Assembly: GCA_910577585.1 (NCBI GenBank)
Contig: CAJTNN010000029.1
Coordinates: 1 to 28,036, forward strand
Length of the DNA stretch: 28,036 nucleotides
DNA from: an uncultured Muribaculaceae bacterium
GTDB lineage: Bacteria > Bacteroidota > Bacteroidia > Bacteroidales > Muribaculaceae
Direction: 5' to 3'
Made by a program: the position numbers and the translations under genes. How positions within the stretch are numbered: position 1 is the stretch's first letter; every line of letters begins with the position of its first letter. The notes under the pieces are model-generated. The model ran no database searches and was not told where the DNA came from. It was given only the letters and a program-made list of their open reading frames with translations. This document shows, one piece after another, positions 22,829 to 28,036 of this stretch.

Positions 22829-23886
22829 TGCGTCGCCGACTGCTACATATCCTGCCGGCTTCGGCACTGCTGACGGCACTGCTCTGCGCGGTGTCGGCCT
22901 CGGGTGTGCGCCAGGCCACCGCGCCGGAGTTATCCTCCGAAGCTGAGGCAGCATCTATGGAGGTGAATGATTCTCTCCGCATCCCCTCAGACTCGGTCTC
23001 GCCTGCTCCGGTGGCTGATTTGCGGGCTACCGTGCTTCCGGCTGATTCCGTGGCGATGGATTCTTTAGCAACTCCTCTGCCCGCAGCTTTACCTTCGTTG
23101 CCCAAGCCCAAGACGACTCCGGTGGATATCGACCGCGCTCAGCCCGAGCAGCCCATCATGCACTACTACGACAAGCATGGAGAACCGCTGCAGACTCCCG
23201 TGCGCTTTCTGGCCGAACTCGACACCATCACCAAAGTCACCTCAGGCCCGAAATATCCGGCTTTCGACGGCGTGACTATAAGCGCTAACTTCTTCGACGC
23301 GATAATGATGATAATCGGGCAGCAGAGGGCTAATTTCGACCTGGCCGCCACGTGCTCGGTGCACAACTGGTTCTTCCCCACGGTTGAGGCTGGTGTCGGA
23401 TTCTCCAACGCTCACCCCGACGACGGCAGATGCTATTTCAAGGTCTCACCCACCCCCTATGTGAAGGTGGGCATGAACTATAATTTCCTCTACAAGAGTA
23501 ATCCCGACTATCAGGTATTCCTTGGTCTGAGAGCCGGATGGAGCACATTCACATATAATGTCTACGACATCAAGGCCGGCTCGGAATATTATGTGGCCGA
23601 CGGCCCCACCGAGCGCACAGGGCTGCGCTCCACGGCTTTCTTCGGCCAGGCGCTGGCAGGTGTGCAGGTGAAAATCTGGAAGTTCATTTCGATGGGCTGG
23701 ACGGTGAGGTATAATTTCAACTTCAAGCAGACCTATTCGCAGCCCGACTTCCCGGCATGGTTCACACCCGGCTACGGCACCTCGACCCCCATCACGGCCA
23801 CCTTCTCGCTCGGCTTCACCATCGGCCGCAAGTCCTCGAAAGCCAAGCTTACCGACCTCGACCTCCCCGAAGTAAATCCCGATTAA
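22828..23886 (+). CDS. Predicted outer-membrane beta-barrel protein (DUF6048-like)
   Basis: Encodes 352 residues from ATG 22828, which overlaps the glycosyltransferase stop; the longer in-frame ORF from 22723 would run inside that gene. A signal peptide (MRRRLLHILPASALLTALL...) is followed by a Ser/Ala/Pro-rich spacer to about residue 110. From there alternating amphipathic strands form an eight- to ten-stranded barrel: DLAATCSVHNWFFPTVEAGVGF, PYVKVGMNYNFLYKS, YQVFLGLRAGWSTF, FISMGWTVRYNFNF, ITATFSLGFTIGRK. It resembles a Bacteroidetes family annotated DUF6048, though I cannot confirm that. Coupling to a GT2 enzyme suggests an envelope role. Its last two codons and stop start the decamer array. 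Confidence 0.78.
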   Translation: MRRRLLHILPASALLTALLCAVSASGVRQATAPELSSEAEAASMEVNDSLRIPSDSVSPAPVADLRATVLPADSVAMDSLATPLPAALPSLPKPKTTPVDIDRAQPEQPIMHYYDKHGEPLQTPVRFLAELDTITKVTSGPKYPAFDGVTISANFFDAIMMIIGQQRANFDLAATCSVHNWFFPTVEAGVGFSNAHPDDGRCYFKVSPTPYVKVGMNYNFLYKSNPDYQVFLGLRAGWSTFTYNVYDIKAGSEYYVADGPTERTGLRSTAFFGQALAGVQVKIWKFISMGWTVRYNFNFKQTYSQPDFPAWFTPGYGTSTPITATFSLGFTIGRKSSKAKLTDLDLPEVNPD

Positions 23887-24039
23887 TCCCGATTTCTCCC
23901 GATTAATCGCGATTCACCCCGATTAACCCCGATTCTCCCGATTAATCGCGATGCCCCCCGATTAATCGCGATTAATCCCGATTAATCCCGATGCCCCCCG
24001 ATTAATCGCGATTTCCCCCGATTTTCCCCGATTAATCGG
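23881..24039 (+). repeat. Sixteen-unit decamer tandem array starting at a stop codon
   Basis: Sixteen units run without interruption, fifteen of 10 bp and one of 9 bp (23931-23939). The consensus is GATTAATCSC with variants GATGCCCCCC, GATTTCCCCC and similar. Eight units contain the perfect palindrome GATTAATC. The first unit holds the last Asp codon and the TAA stop of the beta-barrel gene (23881-23886). With a near-constant 10-bp spacing, all units face the same side of the helix. Confidence 0.95.
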
Positions 24040-24048
24040 CAATTATGA

Positions 24049-24088
24049 AGAGGGCCAGATTCCCAAATGATTCGGAATCTGACCCTCT
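24049..24088. terminator. Long hairpin after the decamer array
   Basis: AGAGGGCCAGATTCC (24049-24063) pairs with GGAATCTGACCCTCT (24074-24088), one wobble, with a 10-nt loop. There is no strong T tract on either side. It lies between convergent genes and probably ends transcripts from both, but termination is inferred from stem strength only. Confidence 0.65.
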
Positions 24089-24111
24089 CGAAGTTTCCAT
24101 ATGTAATCTGC

Positions 24112-24195
24112 AAGAGCCATTAGCTACTCATTGCTCAAGCAGCAGAGGTAGCGCAGTCGCCATAGGCATGCCGGCCTACGCGACAAGAGCCATTA
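24112..24195 (-). other. Duplicated stop-codon segment and hairpin after the 24193 gene
   Basis: On the minus strand TAATGGCTCTTG occurs at 24184-24195, where TAA is the gene stop, and again at 24112-24123. Between them, GTCGC (24156-24160) plus TAGG (24163-24166) pair with CCTA (24175-24178) plus GCGAC (24180-24184) around the loop CATGCCGG. This may be the terminator of the small gene. Nothing else is seen in 24089-24192. Confidence 0.55.
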
Positions 24196-24513
24196 CTTGC
24201 ATCCGCAGCCTGAACCGCAACCGCAACCGAGTTTCTCCTTCACGCTCTTCTTGAAGGCCTCGAACTGCGGGGCGAACTCTGCGAAGAGTGCGTTGTCGGC
24301 ATTCTTCTTGATTACATGATGCATGAAGCGCATTGCCAATACGAACTCTTTGGCATGTTTGTCTTTGGCAAACAGACCAGCCTCTTTTGTCTTCTCCACC
24401 ATATCAGCGATGTCATGGTGGCCGCCGAAATTGAAGTTAAGTACTTCGGCCATCTTTCCATCTTTGGCCTCGATCATGTTGACGTAATACGCCTTTTTCT
24501 CTTTGTTTTCCAT
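24193..24513 (-). CDS. Small cytoplasmic protein with Cys/Gly-rich tail, unknown function
   Basis: Encodes 106 residues with no signal peptide or membrane segment. Residues 1-95 are charged and mostly helical, with several histidines (GGHHDIADMVEKTKEAGLF, MRFMHHVIKK) and four Phe residues in the NALFAEFAPQFEAFKKS helix. The last 12 residues are LGCGCGSGCGCK, four cysteines as two CxC pairs, which looks like a metal-binding or redox tail. I do not recognise a named family. The ATG at 24513 is the only reasonable start. The gene stands alone between convergent and co-directional neighbours; no promoter box was found in the 30 nt upstream. Confidence 0.75.
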   Translation of the reverse strand: MENKEKKAYYVNMIEAKDGKMAEVLNFNFGGHHDIADMVEKTKEAGLFAKDKHAKEFVLAMRFMHHVIKKNADNALFAEFAPQFEAFKKSVKEKLGCGCGSGCGCK

Positions 24514-24559
24514 AATAATATTAAGATTTTTATATCTGTCATTCTGAGCCGGTGGTCAG

Positions 24560-24660
24560 GAGCCCTGCCCCTCTGAAGGGGCGGTAGCCTCTACCGTGAG
24601 AGTCAGCCTCATCTAATGGGGAGATAGCCTCATCAGCTCGGGGGCTGCCCCTCTCTTCCG
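24560..24660. repeat. Degenerate ~20-bp repeat with small hairpins
   Basis: About five units of 19-22 bp share AGCCTC or GCCCCTC followed by a GGGG stretch (for example AGTCAGCCTCATCTAATGGG and AGATAGCCTCATCAGCTCGG). Two adjacent hairpins are clear: GCCCCT/AGGGGC (24567-24582) and CGGTAG/CTACCG (24582-24596). The gap 24514-24747 contains no gene; it also holds the 11-bp palindrome GTCACTGTGAC at 24681-24691. Confidence 0.6.
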
Positions 24661-24747
24661 GCATCCGGTAATATAACATCGTCACTGTGACATATGTTTG
24701 CGGCAGAATGCTTAAAGAGTGTTGCAGTTTGTTAATTCAGGGGGAGG

Positions 24748-25803
24748 TTAATACATCGGGGTGAAGCCTTCGGTGCGGTGCAGGGCATGGTTGGCGTTGC
24801 CTACGAGACGCGTCTCTTTGCCGGTGTCGAGCTTCATGACCGGGGCACCTTTGCGCAGGTCGAGAGTACTCATGTCGATATAGTAGTAGCCGGGATTGGT
24901 GACAATCTCGAAGTAGTAGCGCTTGTCGCGGGGCACGGCATAGCTGCGCCACTGGGTCGAGGAGACGTTGGGTTCACCCTCTATAAGGTACGTGTAAGGC
25001 ACACAGGAGGGCATTATGACACTCCGGGCGATTGAGACACCCATATCTGCATCGCTGACCCTCTCTACGTGATGAGCGAAGTAATTCGCACGCACGCAGC
25101 GGTCGGGCGAGCTGACAGTGCCGGGCAATGTGTTCTGGCCACCCTTCTTCTGCCAATAGTCGATTATGGCTCGCATCTCGGGCCATGTGGGATCGTTGGT
25201 CATGGCCTGGTAGTCGCCCATGTCGTAGATGTTGATTTTGCCATGGTCGAATTCGAAGATTATCGATTTGCCGGTGGCATCGGTCACACCCCAGTGAAGG
25301 GCTGAGACGGTGCCGTTGTCGAATGTGGCTCCAGAGAGTGAGAAGGCGTGCTCATTGAGTGTGGCCTCCACATCCTCTACAGTGGCATTCATGTCGAGCA
25401 ACCATGCCACAAACATCGACATCGACATCGACATCGGGGGACGCTTTGAGGTCTCTTCATTGTCGTAGACGGTGCCTTTGCAGAATAATCCGTTCACCAC
25501 AAGGCCGGCTTCATTCATCCCCTCGGTCACGCCGCCATCATAGCCCACGGCATAGACGGCGCCATATTTCGACACCCATTCAAATGCGCCCTCTACATTA
25601 CTGCTCATCTTGCGCATTCCGCGCGGATAGACGTAGAGGTTGGTGGGGATAGGAGTCTTCCAGTCGAGCGAACGGGCCACGACGCATAATGAGTCTGAGC
25701 CTTTATACACGACGCGGGTGCATGCCCCGGCCTCGGTACTGCCGAAGAGTGAGGCGCCGAGCGCCAATGCGCCGGCCCCAAGGGTGAGGATTCGGTTTTT
25801 CAT
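24748..25803 (-). CDS. Choloylglycine hydrolase family enzyme (bile salt hydrolase or penicillin V acylase)
   Basis: Encodes 351 residues. It is an Ntn hydrolase that cleaves linear amide C-N bonds, such as conjugated bile salts or penicillin V. The signal peptide ends ...STEAGA, and cleavage there exposes C28 (CTRVVYKG), the N-terminal catalytic nucleophile. Other expected residues are R44 and D47 (ARSLDWK), N97 (GMNEAGL), N203 (MTNDPTW) and the conserved Arg in SPDRCVRANYF (235-243). This arrangement matches Bacteroides periplasmic BSH/PVA enzymes; substrate preference cannot be decided by eye. Residues 124-130 (MSMSMSM) come from a CATCGA hexamer repeat in the DNA. It is monocistronic. Confidence 0.93.
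   Translation of the reverse strand: MKNRILTLGAGALALGASLFGSTEAGACTRVVYKGSDSLCVVARSLDWKTPIPTNLYVYPRGMRKMSSNVEGAFEWVSKYGAVYAVGYDGGVTEGMNEAGLVVNGLFCKGTVYDNEETSKRPPMSMSMSMFVAWLLDMNATVEDVEATLNEHAFSLSGATFDNGTVSALHWGVTDATGKSIIFEFDHGKINIYDMGDYQAMTNDPTWPEMRAIIDYWQKKGGQNTLPGTVSSPDRCVRANYFAHHVERVSDADMGVSIARSVIMPSCVPYTYLIEGEPNVSSTQWRSYAVPRDKRYYFEIVTNPGYYYIDMSTLDLRKGAPVMKLDTGKETRLVGNANHALHRTEGFTPMY
25414..25437 (-). repeat. In-frame hexamer repeat within the BSH-family gene
   Basis: Three copies of CATCGA plus a CATCGG variant (plus-strand orientation) encode the alternating Met-Ser run at residues 124-130. Gain or loss of a unit would change the protein by two residues without a frameshift. Confidence 0.9.
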
Positions 25804-25840
25804 ACGTTAACATTTTTCAATTACAACGCATCCCTCTCCT

Positions 25841-25869
25841 CAAAGGTTCATCTGCGCTCTCAGTGTCAA
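25841..25869 (-). promoter_or_regulatory. Weak promoter candidate of the BSH-family gene
   Basis: On the minus strand AACCTTTG (25841-25848; one mismatch to TAnnTTTG) is preceded by TTG (25867-25869) with an 18-nt spacer, one short of the usual range. Confidence 0.35.
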
Positions 25870-25877
25870 AATACTCA

Positions 25878-25889
25878 GGGCAGCTGCCC
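25878..25889. promoter_or_regulatory. 12-bp palindrome upstream of the BSH promoter
   Basis: GGGCAGCTGCCC is its own reverse complement and lies 8 bp upstream of the candidate -33 element. It could be an operator; a GC-rich 12-mer can also arise by chance. Confidence 0.3.
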
Positions 25890-25948
25890 CCGCCTGCTTC
25901 GCGCATCTGACCGACAAGAGAGTGACCGGACATCGGCAAACAAATGCA

Positions 25949-25982
25949 AATCGGGTCCCCCGCCTGAGCGAAGGACCCGATT
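25949..25982 (-). terminator. Probable terminator of the 26066 gene
   Basis: AATCGGGTCC (25949-25958) pairs perfectly with GGACCCGATT (25973-25982), 14-nt loop. On the minus strand it is followed by a T-rich TTTGCATTTGTTT-like tract. Between it and the stop codon, two mutually exclusive stems (AGGCTCA/TGAGCCT and GCAGGC/GCCTGC, about 26012-26049) are also possible. Confidence 0.6.
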
Positions 25983-26065
25983 ATATGTTGTTTCAGGATT
26001 TCTCCTGAGGCAGGCTCATAAGGCGCGAGGCCTGCATTGTGAGCCTTTATGAAGGTCAGTTGAGT

Positions 26066-27757
26066 TTAGAGCACTACCTTAGAAGCCTTGTTGCCTACGC
26101 ATACTACGTAAACACCCTTTGCAGCCTCTACAGCTACCTCAGCAGCCTTTACAGACTTCACGAGCTTGCCGTCGAGTGTGAAGATAGCCACATCAGCAGC
26201 CTCGTCAGCGTTGACGAAGATCTTGCCGTCGCGTGCATAAACCTGAGCTGCAACGCCGTCAGCAACTACATTCTCAACACCTGACCACTCGGCGCTACCT
26301 ACAGTTGAGAAGTCGCGTACCTTAGTGATGTCAGAGGGATCATAGTAGTAGTGAACAGTACCGGTGCTTGTAGCAGTGATATTCTTGTCGTATACAGAGA
26401 GCAGGTTCAATACGAGACCCTGAGTTGTGCCCCAGCCAAGAGCTGAGTCATCAGCCATACGCTCGTTGTAGCCGTCCATCACAACCTGCATACCCATATC
26501 CATAGACCATGCATAAGTGTAGCCGTAAGGTACGAATGAGTTCATCACCGGAGCACATGCGGGATAGTACTTGTCAGTAGCTGCGTCATACTCCTGGTGT
26601 ATGTTAGACAGAGTGTAGCGTACGCCTTCGGGATTGAGAGTAGGATCGTTGCCATATTTGGGTTCGCCCCAGAGGTAACCACGCACCATGTTGAGGTGAC
26701 CTGCAGTCTCAGCCTCAGTGTCAACATTCAGGCCGTTGGGCTGAATCTTGTCGGGGTTGAATGCGCCGCCGGCAGGATCAAGCCAAACATTGAAGAGCTT
26801 GTCGGCAGCAAACATATAGAACTGGGTAGTCTCGGGGAATGCCTCTGTGAAGGGAGTATCCTCACCAAGAATCTCGCTGCTGGTGACGCCGGTGTTGAAG
26901 AGATAGAGGTCGCCGAACTCAGGCAGAGTGATGTCGAGGTGCTCGAAGCCCTGCACGCGAGCTGTGCCTGAGTAACGTATGCGCATGTTGTAAGAACGTG
27001 CGCCCTCTACAGCCTTCAGGCTGATGCGGGTAGTAACCTCGGTGAAGCTGTCGCTCTCATCGTATGCTGAGAAGTCGAGGCTTGAACCGATCTGAGTGTA
27101 GCACTCATTGCCGTCGTAGATAGATGTCCACTGGAATGTCTCGTTAGGGAGAAGCATCCAGTATGACCATGTGCCTGCATCATTGTCAAAGTTGCCACCG
27201 ATGCCTGCACACTCCTCAAAAGAGTGGCAGTAGTCAGCCTGGTTGAAGAGCTTCGACGGGGGCACGATGTCATAGTTACGCTCATCGACGGGGATGTCCC
27301 AAGTCTGCTCGTCGAAGATCTGGCTGTAGTAGTAGTATGTAGGCCATGCTGCAACGTAGCCGACAGCGCGGGTGTAGGTCTCGGAGTTTGTGGGGAAGAA
27401 GTAGAACTGGATATCGCCTACATAGTAGGGAAGTTCATCGAAAGTATACTGGAAGTCCTTGCCCTGGTCGTCGACAAACACGAGGATATCAGCGAGCTTC
27501 TCCATCTCGGTTGTCACCATAAGCATCCACTCACCACCAGTAGTGGCCCAGTTACGGGTGTACACATTCTCACCCATGTTGAGGATGTCAGACTTAGTCT
27601 TGATGGCATGCTGAGCCTGCATGGTGCGGAGGTGCTGTGCACCTTCGGGTGTCAGGCTGTAGTTGCTGGACTCCACCAGGTTGGCGTGCATGGGCGCTGC
27701 CCCGAACGCTGAGGCTCCCACCATAGCGGCAGCCGCAAGAGTAAAGATTTTCTTCAT
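26066..27757 (-). CDS. Large secreted protein of unknown function with C-terminal sorting-like domain
   Basis: Encodes 563 residues. A signal peptide (MKKIFTLAAAAMVGASAFGA) begins at the ATG at 27757. The mature part is rich in Tyr, Trp, Asp and Asn, with no domain I recognise; aromatic clusters such as AAWPTYYYYSQIF and AWSMDMGMQVVMDGY suggest beta-sandwich folding. The last ~75 residues (VYARDGKIFVNADEAADVAIFTLDGKLVKS ... AKGVYVVCVGNKASKVVL) match a type A C-terminal sorting domain. The gene has its own promoter and a probable terminator and is monocistronic. Its base composition looks less GC-rich than its neighbours, with Tyr mostly TAC, which may reflect high expression; this was not counted. 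Confidence 0.8.
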   Translation of the reverse strand: MKKIFTLAAAAMVGASAFGAAPMHANLVESSNYSLTPEGAQHLRTMQAQHAIKTKSDILNMGENVYTRNWATTGGEWMLMVTTEMEKLADILVFVDDQGKDFQYTFDELPYYVGDIQFYFFPTNSETYTRAVGYVAAWPTYYYYSQIFDEQTWDIPVDERNYDIVPPSKLFNQADYCHSFEECAGIGGNFDNDAGTWSYWMLLPNETFQWTSIYDGNECYTQIGSSLDFSAYDESDSFTEVTTRISLKAVEGARSYNMRIRYSGTARVQGFEHLDITLPEFGDLYLFNTGVTSSEILGEDTPFTEAFPETTQFYMFAADKLFNVWLDPAGGAFNPDKIQPNGLNVDTEAETAGHLNMVRGYLWGEPKYGNDPTLNPEGVRYTLSNIHQEYDAATDKYYPACAPVMNSFVPYGYTYAWSMDMGMQVVMDGYNERMADDSALGWGTTQGLVLNLLSVYDKNITATSTGTVHYYYDPSDITKVRDFSTVGSAEWSGVENVVADGVAAQVYARDGKIFVNADEAADVAIFTLDGKLVKSVKAAEVAVEAAKGVYVVCVGNKASKVVL

Positions 27758-27894
27758 CTGCTGGAAGATTAAGTTAAATATGAATTAGTTATTTTGTCGC
27801 TGTTTGGTATGCAGTCGGTAGTGGAATGGTATGCGCGTTCAGAGTCTCCGACTCCGGGTGGCGCCACCGATTTAGATACACTTGTCTTTGAGGG

Positions 27895-27925
27895 CAAATT
27901 TGGGAATAATTTTTGATATATACAA
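27895..27925 (-). promoter_or_regulatory. Bacteroidetes-type promoter of the 26066 gene
   Basis: On the minus strand TTG (27923-27925), 20 nt, then CAAATTTG (27895-27902), one mismatch to TAnnTTTG. It would give a leader of about 130 nt. Nothing else is seen in 27758-27894. Confidence 0.6.
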
Positions 27926-27967
27926 ATATTTCGCTAAAAAAATCACCCCCACCCCCGTAATCCGTAC

Positions 27968-28004
27968 ATTATCTATGATTATCCGCTTGGCTACCATAGA
28001 TAAT
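27968..28004. other. 10-bp inverted repeat near the right edge
   Basis: ATTATCTATG (27968-27977) and CATAGATAAT (27995-28004) are perfect inverted copies with a 17-nt loop. It lies upstream of the promoter of the 26066 gene and could belong to whatever continues beyond the window. Confidence 0.6.
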
Positions 28005-28017
28005 ATAGTAGGCCGGC

Positions 28018-28036
28018 ATGTCAGCGACGCTGACAT
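28018..28036. other. 19-bp odd palindrome cut by the window edge
   Basis: ATGTCAGCG, a central A, and CGCTGACAT form a perfect 9-bp inverted repeat ending on the last base. It may extend further and could be a terminator stem or an element end. Confidence 0.6.

Noticed and set aside
24167..28020. 13-mer GTAGGCCGGCATG shared by two intergenic regions (24167-24179 minus, 28008-28020 plus)
   Set aside because: Matches of 13 bp are expected several times by chance in a 28-kb window on both strands.

Overview
The window looks like chromosome of an anaerobic gut Bacteroidales, most likely Muribaculaceae-like (inference). The evidence is promoters of the Bacteroidetes type (TTG, 19-20 nt, TAnnTTTG), secreted proteins ending in short sorting-type C-terminal domains, a bile-salt-hydrolase-family enzyme, a CotH protein with a starch-binding-type module, and a PiT transporter fused to a PhoU-like domain. 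Gene bodies are GC-rich; intergenic DNA is AT-rich or made of short tandem repeats. No rRNA, tRNA or CRISPR array was seen.

Layout. 1-213: duplicated terminator-like hairpins. 214-2190 (-): secreted Omp28/thioredoxin-fold protein. 2631-4211 (+): secreted protein of unknown function, behind a good promoter and a nonamer-repeat leader. 4395-5664: a complete IS5-family element with a TTA target duplication. 5808-6839 (+): lipoprotein alpha/beta hydrolase, whose 3' end overlaps a convergent, solitary RND pump gene (6823-9963, -). 10191-10655 (+): PepSY-like periplasmic protein. 10822-12561 (-): CotH-kinase/CBM26-like protein. 12744-14928 (-): response regulator and sensor kinase operon, next to a PiT-PhoU phosphate transporter (15087-17363, -). 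17558-18187 (-): TRIC-family channel. 18494-23886 (+): metX, hom, bioB, a GT2 glycosyltransferase and an outer-membrane beta-barrel protein. 24193-24513 (-): small protein with a Cys/Gly tail. 24748-25803 (-): choloylglycine hydrolase. 26066-27757 (-): large secreted protein.

How the genes fit together. metX and hom supply adjacent steps of methionine synthesis. The two-component pair and the PiT transporter suggest phosphate-responsive control (inference). The exported proteins (Omp28-like, CotH-like, BSH-like, PepSY-like and two unknowns) fit a host-gut envelope and secretion lifestyle.

The two strongest unusual signals are as follows. (1) Both ends of the IS carry, inside perfect 33-bp terminal inverted repeats, a 107-nt non-coding segment of exactly equal length. 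Each folds into a ~93-nt hairpin of the same geometry with an identical CGGG apical loop, although the sequences have diverged and several pairs are compensatory. (2) Most intergenic gaps hold a different short tandem repeat (periods 7, 9, 10, 20, 30, 46 and 76 bp). In two cases the repeat unit contains the stop codon and last codons of the upstream gene.
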